A stretch of DNA of 64,000 nt from Hirundichthys speculiger (Eukaryota > Chordata > Actinopteri > Beloniformes > Exocoetidae): the NCBI GenBank assembly GCA_018398805.1, contig JAGFBZ010000855.1, forward strand, positions 1,302,001 through 1,366,000, read 5' to 3'. This document shows, piece by piece, positions 32,561-46,200 of this stretch. A program made the translations under genes and the position numbers. Numbering within the stretch: the first letter of the stretch is position 1; the number at the start of each line of letters is the position of its first letter. The notes below the pieces were generated by a model, which saw nothing but the letters and a program-made list of their open reading frames with translations, was not told the DNA's origin and searched no databases.

Positions 32561-34835
32561 CAGTCGACTTCGTCCTTTGGACTCCCCGCTGAGAACTGGT
32601 CAGCCTCTCTCTCACGCTACTTCCCTCTTGCTCTCTCCTGGGTCTCTCCTCTGACACTGGAATCTGTCCTGACCTTTGATACATTTCCTGGGCTTTAGTA
32701 ATCCAGCGCAAACACCATAAATGCACACACAGACGCAGGCCACATGCTTGCAGCTCTCAGCTGAGCAAGAATGAAACGGACTTGTGGATGGACCTGTTTC
32801 AAGCTGGCTGGTCTGCTTCACCAAGACAAATAAACACACACGTCACAGTCACCTCTTTCCTGTCCTACTATTTCTGCAATGACGCTTTAAACTGTAAGTG
32901 GCTGCCAGTTGTGGGCTACCTATTATGCAGAGAGAAACTTTAGCTCAGCAAGTCTGGCTGTATGAAGCAGAGAGTGTCCCAGCCGGCCACAGAGGCTTTG
33001 CAAACCAGAGTGGCATAGGGAAATGAGAGCGGGCAGAAGCTGAGGCAAATCCCCAGCTGGACAACAAAGTGCTTTCACTTCGTCTATTGATCAAGCTACA
33101 CACAATAGCCGGGCCAGAGGTGGGGATCAAGTCCGATGGTTTAAGCAAACTCTATTATCTGAGCAGATCACCACGACAGCAGTTCACATGGGGACAAATG
33201 CTCTGATCAGGAAATGATTCAATGTATTAAACCGTTACAGCATTTGCTTGACAAAGTGTGGCATGAGCCCACTGCAAGGAAAATGTATTATTACACTGCA
33301 AAAAAAAAAAAAAAATGGTGGCGTAAAAGAGTAGGAGTGTAATGTCATCACACAGCTCAACTAAAAATAACACTGTGCCTCTGAGGGATTGGAGGTCGCA
33401 GTCACTTATTAAGCACCATCTGAACTACAGTGCACTGATTTCTGCTCAACCTTCTGGTGATGAACACATCGTGAGACAAATGTTCCTTTTACATTTTTGC
33501 ATCATCTTTTTTTTTTTTTAATCTTTTTGCATATTTCAATGAAATTATGGTAGCATTTTCCTTTTTTCTTTCAGTGACGGAGTTCTGAGTGACTGAACAA
33601 TGGAAATCACTCATGGAAACCATGACTCAATCAGGGCAAAACAAACAGACCAGTCAGACAGGCAGCCAAACTCCTGACTGCAGTTAAGCATCATGATGGT
33701 GCAACCGGCTCACTCAGACAAACGTGCCACCTTTAGTTTGTCAACATTTTACTTCTGGGTAAAAAGACAGCATAGCTCACACTGAAGTGGCAGCTGTGTA
33801 ATATTACAGTTTCTGCCACTCACCTGTACGTGCATAGAGCTAGCAATAACAGTGGAACAGACAACCTGGTATGAGGGAGAAAAATTGAGGTCAGACATTG
33901 ATGAATGTTCAAAAAAAAACAGAGCCTGCAGCAGTAAGAAATGCCTGAACATTATGTTCCAAACACAAGCCTTTTCCTTCAGAAGGTAGCTAATGTAGGA
34001 AATTGCTGGTGAAGACAGTCATGTTAAATAATGTAATATAGCTGCGTTCATACATGTTGGTCTTCCATCAGCTGTGCTCATTTAATGAACCAATAGCACA
34101 CACTATGACTAAGGCTCAACATCTTCTCCTGAAGAGCCCTGGTGCCCTCCCAAAGCAAGAAGAAACAGGCTGCATGCTGCTTGATCAAGCGCTCTGGGGC
34201 TTGCGTGAGACTGACAGCAGCAGGTGTTGGCATCATCACAGACGCTACCTGTCAGCATGTTTGAGTCCAGGCAAAATTATATCACCACTTTTTTTTTTTT
34301 TTCACTCAGTGGATCCATCACAGCTCTTAAATTCATGCATGTCCCTAAATAGTGGACAGATTCACCACTATCACAGCCTGTCACACTATTCCTCTTTGTC
34401 ACTCACAAGTTGCATATGCCAAAGATATCAATATTTACTTGGCTACAATCAGAAAGAAGGAAAGCTAGAATGTGAGCGAGACATCTTTGAAATTAGAAAT
34501 AACTGAATACCTCAGTGGACACCTGGATGTTCTATCATGCTTGTACAGACTGAAGGACTTGACATGATTTGTGCAACAGCAATACAATTATAAGTAAGTG
34601 TTTCCTGAGGGAACATTTTTGAGAACATTTCAGAGCATTTACAGTATGAACTGTAAGTCCTCAATTTGGAGCACACAAACTTTAGAAAACCATCAAAACA
34701 AGATAAACCCCTCCAACGCTCGACTGTAGTGATATGTCTACAGCAATGTACAAAGTTGTAGATATAAAACTCACACACACAAAAAAAAAGGAATTTAAAT
34801 TACACAGACAAAGCATATGTCACTGAACTGACAAA

Positions 34836-34885
34836 GCCTTCTGGAAGGTGAAACGTCTTCAACAACAAAGAAAAAGAAGTCCAGT
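34836..34885 (+). repeat. dispersed repeat copy
   Basis: Carries GGTGAAACGTCTTCAACAAC and AGAAGTCCAGTTGCA, the same word order as the copy at 1700-1785. Confidence 0.55.
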
Positions 34886-35098
34886 TGCACTGATTTAAAC
34901 ATTCACAAGTTGCCACAGCCTGGATGACGAAGAAAATACACCAGCATACAAAACAAATATCTCTTTAAGCAAAGATTGGTTGACATTTCTCATACTTTGA
35001 CTGCTCAAGGGAAAAGCTCCAATGACAAAGACACAACATTCAGCATGGTTGGCTGCACAGCTTTGACACCTTGTGGCCAAAAGCAGAACCATCCTTTC

Positions 35099-35099
<1 letters not shown>

Positions 35100-35131
<32 letters not shown>
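35100..35131. repeat. (TAA)n microsatellite
   Basis: About ten tandem TAA units. Confidence 0.9.
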
Positions 35132-35133
<2 letters not shown>

Positions 35134-35332
35134 GAATCAGGAGAGGATTCCTGGTGCAGTGACATACATTTAAACATGCAGCCCATCAACACTGACCATA
35201 ATGTGCAGATACATACCAACATAGCTTTTAAATGAAGATCCAAGAGCTCGTTGGTCACATATAAAACAAAAAAAAAAAGAAAAAAAAAAACAGGAAACTG
35301 GAAAAACTAGACCAAAAGATGGTAAGACTGAC

Positions 35333-35425
35333 CTGAAAGTGCAAAATGATGGTCCAGATCAGTCCCAGGGTCAGTTTTGGGTTGCCGTCTGTGATGTCGT
35401 CATTCCTGATATTTACAAGTTTGAC
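35333..35425 (-). CDS. dst: dst CH1 C-terminal exon
   Basis: 31 codons, phase 0 to 0, acceptor TCATCAG, donor TTTCAG|GTCAGT. Encodes [20 protein letters not shown] and [11 protein letters not shown], the invariant end of CH1 with the actin-binding-site helix. Confidence 0.97.
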
Positions 35426-36547
35426 CTGATGACAGAAAAAGCAGGTTTAATAAATGAATATTTAGATTTTCTGTAAGTGTCTTAAAATCTTGATCATGCA
35501 GTTTTATATCTTGACAATAACCAAATGTGTATTTGTCATAATGATGTATTAAATAACTGACTGTATTTGGTGGAACATTGGCTCATGCATTAACAAACAC
35601 CACAAGGTGGCACAATAGTCTCTATATTATGTCTGTGAACACTCGCTGTGAGACTGAGAGGTCCTCAAAGCATTTTCAATGAATTAAATATTTGGAACCC
35701 TGTCAAGACATTACACCATATCAATGTCAATCTTTATAAGACTTTAAATGTCTCCTTCACTTAACCCGGATGACAGAAAAAGCAAAGTCTCTACATAGTC
35801 TTGGTTTAGTAGGACAATTAAATTCACACAGTTAACCAGCCTATCATCTAGAAAAAATTAAATCAAGCAGCCATAAAGGGTGATTAACAGATTTAGAATA
35901 ACAGTATTTAGTGACAGCATAGAGTGCAGGGATGTGCTTGGTATGTACTGTAGTGAAAACAATACCGCAACTCATCTGTGATTATCTATGAATCCTTTGT
36001 CTCAAGGTTTACGTCACATCTGGCTACAGCTGAACCAGGCGGTTCACACACACACACACACACACAACATCCTGAGAGTAGCGGGGGAGGGGACAACATC
36101 CAGAGCGCCATGAAATCCCACTGATGGGATTTGTAGTCAGCGCTCCTTGAATGCAAAAATTACTATTTGTGGTAGCTGAAATCCACTGTCAACATTTTAA
36201 GGAAAAACAAAACAATACAAAAATACAATAAATCCAGTATTGAATGACGCTGGATTGCTGGCGGAGTCTACAGCCCCCAGAGATGAAGTGGGATGCCTAC
36301 TGCTACGAAGTGATGTGCATTTGTGAATAAATCACTTATATCATGTAAATCAAATCCAGAAAAATGGCACAGCTGCACACATGAATTCCTTTTAGCTGTC
36401 TGTAGCTAATATATTTTGCTTTAACCACTATAAATTCAGATGGGCTGGGTGCCAGCTTTACCTCCACCAGCTTAACATGCTTTATTCCAGTCCAAAATTC
36501 AAAGTGCAACACAGGAAGTCTGAAAATGTGTTTGAACTGAGTCTTAC
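35426..36547 (-). other. dst intron with (CA)n
   Basis: 1.1 kb, with a CA repeat at 36046-36066. Nothing else recognised. Confidence 0.5.
36046..36066. repeat. (CA)n microsatellite
   Basis: About ten CA units. Confidence 0.9.
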
Positions 36548-36625
36548 CTGCCGCCTCTTTAAATAATCCAGTGCTATTTGTACATTCTGGAGTCTGTGGA
36601 AGCGCATCCGCCCTCTCTCCCGAGG
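36548..36625 (-). CDS. dst: dst CH1 exon
   Basis: 26 codons, phase 0 to 0, acceptor TCCACAG, donor CGGCAG|GTAAGA. Encodes [20 protein letters not shown] and YLKRRQ, conserved in spectraplakins. Confidence 0.97.
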
Positions 36626-39292
36626 CTGTGGACATAAACAGGGAAAAGCAGCCATGTATGTTAATCAGCGCTTATTAATATCAGAGGAAAAATTAAGAAA
36701 TCACTGGCATGGAGGATATGAAACATGCTTCTTACCCTTCAATCTGTTAGTTACAGACAACAACAAAAAAGATCACACTCACACGTGCGCGCACACACAG
36801 AAAACCCTCTACCCACACCAGAAGTCAAGTTTCAAGTTCAACTCAAACTGTGCCAACCGTGCATATAGTGAAGTGAACCATCCTGCAGTAAAGCAGTTTT
36901 CACCATTTATTTACAGATTAGCTCTGTGCATGTCAAAACAAACCAGGTGATCAAACCTGCAAGGAAATGTGTCCGCCATAAAAGGCAACTGAGATAAATA
37001 AACATTATTTAGTTCTGTGCCTTCAATAATTACAGTGTTTTGTATGATTTCAAGTGCTTGCGAACAGTCACAGCATGAGGTAATGGAATGGAGAAAGCAT
37101 TCAAGCCAGGATGCAGCAGCAGCAGCAGATGACTTGAACAGCATCCAGCCATCTTTTTCATCTCAGCAGCAAAGCAACTACAGCTAATAAACCCAGCTTC
37201 TTTCATTTGGTGAATGTCATTCACTCGTGAAGTCCTCAGAGGGCTTCAGCAGCAAATACTGAAAATGATCATGAAAACAGCTCATTAAAAATGTCTGAAT
37301 CAACCATGTAGATTCAGAGATATTTAACTGTTTGTTTTCATGATATGCAAAGCCATTGAGATGGAAATAAAAAAGCCCCAAATTATTGACAACTTTAATG
37401 ATATTTTATTCTTTTTTTTTTTTTAAGACTCTGGTGTGGCTGATCTTTTGTGATTGTCTCTGTCATTCTGTAACATAAATGGTTCAAAGGAAAATCTGAC
37501 ATTGCGACTGTCTCAGTCTTTGGATCACATGTATATTTTCCTGCACCTGTAATAATCCCACAAAACCTGGTCAAAATGAATAAATAAATAACAGCAACAT
37601 TCAATAATCACACAGAAAATATCTGCTACATCAGTTGAGCTAATATAAGAACTAATCATAAGAAGGGATCGTCTACATTTCTATCAAGTGGCCACTGCAC
37701 ATTTTGAATTAGTCTGTTATAAAAGAGGATGGGGGGGTGAGCCACACGTACCCCCTTATCATCATCCACTGTGTCTCCATGCTGCTCAACTGCACATGCT
37801 TCTGTCCCACTCACCAACCGCAAAGTCTTCAGAAAATCACGTTCCCTTGGCTTTATCACCGAAAAGGCAACACATAGGGAAGGAAAAAGGAAGACATGGA
37901 CACACAAGTACACAACACACACACACACAGCAGCCAAATCATAAGGAGGTTGGACAATGGACAGAAAGCAGTCACAGAGTGGAAAGTAGAAGAAGAAGCA
38001 AGTGGAATGTAAACTGAAAACAGGCTGATACTCTGAGGATGAAAGTTAGTAGTGTTGGAGAGGTGGATGGGGTTGGGAGGGGACTGCTGGGGACTCAAAC
38101 ATTTCAATATACTAATATATACTAAGTCACATGTGCTCAGGACTGCATAGTCTATATTAACATATCAATAAATATCTGAATTAGTTAAACATTTTGTTAA
38201 ATAACAACAGTAAATGTAATCAGTCACCTCGATGAATCTAGACTGAACTTGTATTTCATTCACTCATTTAAATAGAAAGAAAATGAAATCTGCTTTCTGA
38301 TCGGTCCAGCTGTGTATTCATTACTTAAGCATCATTTAGATTCTGGAGATAAGATCAGGTGGCTGAATAATTCTAGATGTGTCATAACTGTGATGTAACA
38401 GACCCCTGCAAATCTGAATTTATCAATGGAAAAACAAATATTTTCAAGTTTAAGGAGTCCCAAAGAAATGGCAAAATTGAGAAAGAATTGTGGGATGGAG
38501 TTATCCCTCCTTTCCTAAAGGGTGCTCCAGTGTTTCCTAAGTTGAAGTAGATAATAAAGGAAGCAGTGAACCTCCCTTTTTTTGGTATGTTGATCATGTG
38601 ACCAGCTTTTATAAAATCTCCCACTTAGATACTTCTGGATCATTTCACTCAGTTAAGATCCTTCTAACCACAGATGATAATCCACTGCTCATCCTTATCT
38701 ATGATGTCTCTGCTTTCACTCGTGTGACTGGGCTGTTGCCAAAGTTTAACATTTTTCTGTCACTGTTGGACAAAAGAAAAACCCAAGACCGTACTGCACA
38801 TGAGTTTAAATAACTTTTTATACTTCTTGGTATTAAAATGAAACAATATTATGTGAAAAGGCACAGGCAGATCTGCATCCCAGGAGTCTGATAAATGGGA
38901 CATAGACAGCTGAAACTGTGATAACAGTAATAATCTATATACTTATCACGGAAACATTTTACTTGTTTGATGTTTGTCTGCAATTCTCAAAAATGTGTCT
39001 TTCTAAGATTAAATCGGTAAAATTCCAGGGCTCCCTGCTTCCTCCCACCAACAGTCACATCAGAAAGAGGAGAAAAAGACCAGTGCATCGATCCTAAAAA
39101 TGTCAGCAAGATAGTTTGCTCACTTTCATTAAAAATGACTTTCATTTGACTGCATTCATTGGAAACCGCTTCAGTTAAGCCCTCAGCAGGAAGTGCCATA
39201 TGAACCAAAAAGTCATCGGTGTTTTGCCCATGTCAGTTCATCCACATCAGTCTGTCCACAAAGAGTAAGACGACAGGAAGTCATGAACTCAC
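36626..39292 (-). other. dst intron, nothing recognised
   Basis: 2.7 kb, AT-rich, with short CA tracts near 36780 and 37916. No coding segment with splice sites seen. Confidence 0.5.
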
Positions 39293-39382
39293 CAGTGTGT
39301 CTCCGGACAAAACCTCCAGCAGTGAGATCAGGTTATGTCCATCTCGTAGGTCTTCGTACAGGTCATTTATATGCTTTCGTAC
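39293..39382 (-). CDS. dst: dst CH1 exon
   Basis: 30 codons, phase 0 to 0, acceptor TCTGTAG, donor ACACTG|GTGAGT. Encodes [20 protein letters not shown] and [10 protein letters not shown], the CH1 core with its DLRDG motif. Confidence 0.97.
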
Positions 39383-42300
39383 CTACAGACACAAGGGAGA
39401 AGAGAAAAATGTAAAATGTCAGCTAACTGCAAAGATTTTATTGCTACTGCAAAGCTGTTTTTTGGCAGACGCAAATTAATTACTGAAGCATAAAAAACAG
39501 GTGGTGTAGGTTTAGATTGGCCGTATTTGACAGACCAGAATAGTTTCATTTCAATGTATTTTTCATCTGGATTTTAATTTCATTTTAACTATTTTCTTCA
39601 TATTTGTTTTTGCTCTGTTCATCACATAAAAACATCAACTTTATCTTGTTATTTAATATCTTTTCTACACTTTTCTACTATTGACGTATTTTAATCTTAC
39701 TTTTACTGTTTTTGAATTTCTGGTATGTCTTCATTGCAAAAATATTGGGCTTTTCTGTGTTTTGTTTTGTTTTTGTCTATATTTATTCATAATATTGTGT
39801 ATTTCATTAGACCCTCACTCTGTTTTTCTTGAATCTTTAAAATAAAGATAAAAAAAAAAACAGCTTCTTGCTTTATGCATGCCGCAGTCGTCATAAAAAG
39901 TACAATACAAAAAACAAATAGGATGAACTGACTGGACAGATCTTATGAACAATGAAAATCTCTCAAATTCAGACATTTGGTTTAACTATAACTTAGTCAT
40001 TTCCTTTAATTCTGCCATCTTCCACTTTTGTTTAAACATAATTTTAGAGAATACATATGTGTATATATCATGTAACACCTCTACAAAAACTGTTTATTGC
40101 TGTCAAATGAAGTGAATGTAACAGAAACATTCGGAGGGGATCACTGCGACACCTCATCTAAACACTTGAGCGAGGCGCTTGACAGCTACCGTCCTTCCAG
40201 CATGTCCATCTCTCCTTCCTGCCCTAAATACCACGCCTCTGAAATCACGCTGACCTGCTTTCACACAGAGCTTTCAGCACTGTGATCCCAGATAGCAGCC
40301 ACAGCTGTGCAGCCAAAATAGTCCTGCACCTGTATGTTATAGGGTCAACAGCGCAGTTCCCCAACTATTACTCAGCATCTCTGATTTCTTATGGACCACA
40401 CGTGAAGCCTGCTGGAACACACATGACAGTCACCTAATGTGGGCTTAAATCTGTTGAAAAAATAGTGTTAAGACTCCACTGAAACCACAAACTACAGTTC
40501 AGACACCTAAAATACAGAGATTTATCTCTGTTTTTTATGCACCGAGAGATCCTACTGTTTGCAGCTTTATCCAGAGGATCATGTTCTATTGCAGTACTTT
40601 AGGCAGAAAATACTAGTTTCATCCTTCTCCTGCCAAGATTGCAACAGTTTACATAGCATGTCAGTGCAAGCTGTAGCAAGCATGCCCAGAAGAGAGATCT
40701 GTGAGTGGCTTTTTAGGACTTACTGCACCCTTCCAGTGATTGTTCTTATTAAAAATTTTAAATGTAGGTCTGTTCAGTATCATCCCAGCCAGTCCTTCAC
40801 ACTGATCTAAAGGAGGTCCCAAGTTCAGATCAATCAAGGACTGATCCACATGTCAGAGGCTTCTCAGCTCACCCTTCAGCAATAAGCAGGAAACTGTCAA
40901 TCACTTGTACAATAAGCAGAGTAACCAGTCCAAGAACAAAAGATGGGGCCGATCCAATCCGATACTGGCATAATTCACAGATCGCATGTTAGAAAGACAG
41001 CTCTGATAGAAAATATTAAACACAAATGCAAACTTCTAAGCTTTTACTGTTGAAACAGCCCTACTTGAGTCAACCTGTTTGGGTGAAGCATTGCTGTTTT
41101 ATTTGAAGGTTAGATAAGGTAGCTAATTATTTAATTATTAAATATTAAATTTTAAGAACAACAACAACCCTCTTTGATATTTGCACTAGTTTTGGTTATC
41201 AGGAGTTAAGTATAGGAGCTAGACCAGAACTAAAAAAAAAAAAAATGGATTGATGCACGTCTACCCATCTGTCCAGAAGCAGCAAAGAACTACTGATGGT
41301 GATGGAAATGTTGTTCATCTTATTACGTTATGACAATTCAGAGTACAGTTGACATGACAATGGCATGAGAGAAAGAGTTCAACAAGATTATTACTATAGC
41401 CTTTGTTTTTTCTTTGTTTGTTTTATTGGCAATGGCTGTTAATGCATTTTTCTCAGAAGCCACAGTCTCAAGGGTTGCAGTGAAGGGAAAGTCAGGGGAT
41501 CTCCATTATCAGGAGGATTTGTCCCACAGAGAGTGCCACTGTGCCAAAATGCTGCATGAGCCAAGACAAAAAGTCAGGGGATGACCAGGATGAGCCTGTG
41601 CCATCCTTTGGAGGCTACAAATATTTCCACAAAAGGTAGCTAAAAATCCATCGTACATCACTTGAGCTACTTCAATTCTGGACTAAAAGGACTCTGACCT
41701 ACAGTGCCATCCTCTGACCTATACTGCAGTGGTGTGTCACAGCTGCTCTCCATTATCCACTTCATAGCCTTTACTTTCACTTTTCATTTGACAATGGCAT
41801 GAAAATCCACTTTGACAGTAAGGTTCATCTATTGCCTGTGCTACTAGAAAGCAAAATAAAGCTGTGCACTACATACAGCCAATAGAGACAATGTACCTTG
41901 TGAAAACAACCAAAACCTTGAACAAGACAAACCACCTAAGATTGCTCATGTGCTCTTTTGTTTTGTTTCTTTTTAATTTGTTTTAAACTTGCATTAGGAG
42001 CGCTCCATATGGATGCCTTTTTCTTGTCAAGCCTATCAAACCAAATCTCTTCTGTCAGAAACGAACCCTACATCACCACTTTACCATGCAGCCAGAGATT
42101 TGTAGAAAGACAGTATGCTAGGCTTCAATCCTTCATAAGTTTTTCTAACCTAAATCGTTTTTTAAAAGCAGGGTCTGGCTGCCTTCCTGCTTATTTAATT
42201 AGATGCAAGATACCAGCATTCCAGTACAGTGAGCACACGGGACTAAAACAAACAGTGACTGTCATGTTGCAATGCAGAAAAATCAATCAGCCTTTTCTGT

Positions 42301-43190
42301 TAAAGAAGCTAAACATTTTCCCTGTTCATCCTCAACACTTTTTGACCTTTAAACTCCTCTCTGGACAGCTGTTTAGTCTTGAATGCAGCGCATCTGCTGC
42401 TTGTGCGTAATTGGATGTTACAGTATGAATGCTATTGTCATGTCAAAGTCAAATTACCAGTGAAAGCCTAAACTGAACTGGAAATTTCAGTCCTGCAAGA
42501 CTTCACATGCAGTTCATAGCAGTCACGTCTTCACTGCAGCTACAGTTTCAGAAGCTAACAATTTTATGTGGAGTCAAAGTGTTTCTTTCCTTTTTGATAG
42601 AGTGTATCAATAACACCATTCATGTATGAATTCTTCATGCAATGTATACATTTTCTCCTGGACGTGACAAATGCAGTAAATGTGATTTAGATGATGTTTT
42701 GAGACATGCACCACAGACGTGTGAAGCCCGAATAAAAACATTAGGAATCCCAGGTTCACTTTCACAAAGGCGTGTCAGATGAAACATGCCCCCGCTCGTC
42801 TGTCTGCTAAAGTGTTTCATTAAATAAAATTGATGAAAGGCCACAGTAAGCATTTCAAATTCAGAACTTGACAAAAAAAAGAAACCTGCACTGCAGTTTC
42901 TCAGGTCATGCTAAATGACTTTTAACAAGCTTTAATAATCTCTGAAGAGGAATGTTAACATGCTGGGACCTTCCAACGTGAGTGTTGGAGAATGATTCAC
43001 TGATCATGTTGCAGGAAAATGGTTTGGCAGGAAATGATGTCTGAGTTTTAACAGTTATTTCAGTTTCTTGTTAGCTTTTAATGTAAAGATGTAGCTTTCT
43101 GTGGGCAACTTGAATGCCCTTAAATTAGGTTTTTAGTTTCTGTCAGGCAAAACAAACACCGGAAAACAACTGTCAGATGATAATTCTTAC
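39383..43190 (-). other. dst intron, possible retroelement tail
   Basis: 3.8 kb. At about 39840-39860 a plus-strand AATAAAGAT is followed by an A10 run, like a retroelement 3' end. A 150-codon open frame at 41958-42410 on the plus strand has no recognisable domain. Confidence 0.45.
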
Positions 43191-43252
43191 CTTTACCAGA
43201 TGCTGGTTTATCCATTTTGTAAAGGTCTTCTTCTGCACTCTGTCTCTTTCAT
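43191..43252 (-). CDS. dst: dst CH1 first shared exon
   Basis: 62 bases, acceptor CCTCCAG, donor GTAAAG|GTAAGA, phase 1 in and 0 out. Encodes [20 protein letters not shown](K). Both the isoform-1 and isoform-2 upstream exons end with a phase-1 G, which completes the first Asp codon. Confidence 0.97.
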
Positions 43253-46200
43253 CTGGAGGAAAAGAAAACAGGTCCTGTAAATCATTTCTCTTCTCATCAA
43301 AGAGGTGCTTGAGCAGATTTCGTGAAGGCTGCCATTAGTGAAACCATAATTCTGCCGCCTCTGTTGTGTGGCCTGTAGGATTGCTTTGTGATAATCTTCG
43401 TAAGGAACAGGATCAAATGTTAAGTAAATTACAATATGTCATGTTGCTGTCTGATGAATGAGCAAATAAAATTAGTCTGAAGAATTCAAGATATTTCTAT
43501 ACTGTGTGAGCAGTATTTGGTTCATTCAAAACTCAATGATACATCAGTTGCATCAGGATAAAGGACAGTTAAAGGCTGTCTTCATATGAACCCAGAATAA
43601 CAAATAAACAATAAAGACAAGGTAATAAAGACAAATTTGAAGTAACTAAAAGAAAAAGAAGATCTTAACATACCCCCCCCAACTGATAAACATTTGCAGT
43701 ATTTAAAAAAATAATGACATTATTAGTATGAAATTGTAAATATGTGAATGTGTAATACAGTGTGTGCATGTGTGAGTGCGCGTGTGCATGGTTATTTGTT
43801 TGAATCACCGTAGCAACCTTTTTAAGGAGACTGTGTTCATACAGATGTTTGATGTTAATCAGGAATCCATTCCTTTCAGGTCTAACAGAGCCAGGTTCCT
43901 GTATTTCCTGTTTGTATCTTATAGGAAAATAAGTATAGACGTCTTTAAACCTTTGATAAACCAAGAAGAGTAGGAGTGTCTAAGACTTTTGCGTAGTACA
44001 GCATATAAAAATACTTTTCTGGTGCTGTATGTTTCTTGAAAACTGTCATTTATCCGGTGTTGGAGCAGAGAAGGATCCTGGCCAGTAACCACAACCGTGA
44101 CTCATTTCCCTGCTTCCATCATATGTATCCCAGTCTGCCAGACACAAGTCCTCCAAGCAGTTTTTAGTGAACACGCAAAAAAAGAGCCACACATGAACAA
44201 CAGATAACATCAAAAGTGACGGCATTCATTCAGCTCACGTTTATCCCACTCCTAACGCCATCAGCAGAGGAGAACTAGTAATCCCTGAACTGTGACCACA
44301 GGACCAACAAGACAAAATAACCTCCTGCTTGACTAATCTTCAGAGAAGATTACACAATATGTTTTGCTCAAGGATATCTATCGGTATCGGTAATAAGTAA
44401 GCACAGGCAGCATGACTAATCCTGGAGAAGCTGTTAAGATAAATACTGACCCATGCAGCACATTAGGGTTACCAGATGTGCTCTTTGATCCCCCTCGGTC
44501 TTGAGTGGATACTTCATCCTGTGTAGCCCCTCCTGAGGGCCGGCAAGAGGATCCTGCTTCAGGTAAACGGATGCCATGTGGATAAGCGTCTGAGGAAGCT
44601 GAAACAGCCTCCCTGCTCTCACTCGCCTGCCTACCAGCCTCTGAGGCAGCCGTAACTCCCTCTCTCATCAAGACTCCAGAGCGAGTCCTGTCAGGTTTTC
44701 CATGGCTACTTGCTTATTTGAGTTTCCATGGGGTTTGGGGTTTATTTAGCAACAGCCCTCAAAACTCCAGGGAAAAGAAAAATTATGAAACTCTGCTTCT
44801 TACTAAAAGAAAAAAAGTTCCTTCAAGCTGTAATTTAGGAGCAATTTACGGTATTTTCATATTATTGCAAATATCAAATATACATTTGCGCCAGAACACT
44901 GTCAAAGTTTCAAAATCCTCAACTTTCTGTTGTGCACCTGTCACGGACCCTCGACAATGTATCACAACAGCTAACACAACTGAGGAAATATTCAACATCT
45001 TTTGTGATGTCACATCATCAGCATCTTACATGGACTTGTTTAGTTTTAGTTGGGAATTTTACTTCATAGAAAGTATCCTAGTTCATTTATCTAAACATGC
45101 TACTTCCATGGTGCAGAATCCTGTATAACCATCACCACCATATCATTATTCCTTGTGTTTGCAATTCTGTCCCACGATTGGTGACTTCTCCCATACAATA
45201 GATTTCTCTAATTACTCTTAAAGCCTGGAACTACATTTCCAGGGAAACAGGAGCACGTGACTGAAATCTCTGCAGATGCTTTAATTTAGTTCATCTAAAA
45301 ATAAAGCATGCTGGTGAGAATGACACAGTGGGTTGGTCTGACAATTATTCTGCTTAAACATCCAGTAAGAAAAAATATATAGCACTTCCAACTTCAAATG
45401 AAAGAAACCTAAGGACAGTTGCTGGTCTTTATATTATAACGCCTCCCCGAGCAGTTTTGCTGTGTCATCCCTGATGTCGCTGACTTTACTGTGCTGCTGA
45501 AGCAGTGAGGGATAAAATCAGTACAGGGTTATATCAGGACATCAAAGCTCATCTCCACTGAATAAATAAATCTCTCCAGAAGAGCTGTTTAATATCAAGG
45601 AGGCTGGGCAAGTTTTTCAAGAAATTCTTTTGTTCAGAACAAAGGTCAGGATCAGAAAAGAGTGTGATCAACCAGCCATCCATCAGGGTCAGTTATTGGC
45701 TAGTGTATTGACAGGTTACTGATACCAGATGTGCTTAATAGACTCACAGCCTCATCAGCCAGTGTTTGAGCATGAAGGGTAACATTTTTACATTATTTTC
45801 TCTCTTCTATGGCTGAATGTAGAATAATCAGTAACAAAATAATGAAGATTGGTTATATGTGCTACAAAATTTCTGCACCTATGCCTCCCAAAAACCTTTG
45901 AGTTTGATAGTGTGGTGCCCTCTTGAGGATTTTCTGTGAATAAAAATCAAGCATTGACTGTCTTTGGCCATTCTTTCAACCTTCAAGCGACAGGAATTTA
46001 GTATCTTGACATAACATGGGAGCGGACATCAAACAAGCTCCGAGCCTCTAACAACATCAGAGCCAGAACTAATCTGATCACACACACACATAGTCGCCTG
46101 TTGTTCATGTTGTTAATGTTGCTTGCTGACTGTTGTTTTAAAGCTAATCAAGTATTTTCTACTAATAAAATCTTAGAAATGTGGTGATTACTTGATTCCA

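Larger units (their letters stand above)
32561..35332 (-). other. dst intron, repeat copy and (TAA)n tract
   Basis: 2.8 kb upstream of the isoform-3 start. It holds a third copy of the 1.4-1.8 kb dispersed motif at about 34836-34885 and a (TAA)n tract at 35100-35131. Small open frames have no family resemblance. Confidence 0.5.

Noticed and set aside
34054..34506. 150-codon plus-strand open frame
   Set aside because: Looks like chance translation of AT-rich intron; no family resemblance.
41958..42410. 150-codon plus-strand open frame
   Set aside because: Intronic, no recognisable domain, irregular composition, and no partner exons or promoter signals.
43676..43980. Tc1-like transposon end (AGACTTTTGCGTAGTAC word)
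   Set aside because: Only one end-like word seen, with no matching inverted end or target duplication.
44718..45128. 136-codon plus-strand open frame
   Set aside because: No domain and no splice context; probably chance.
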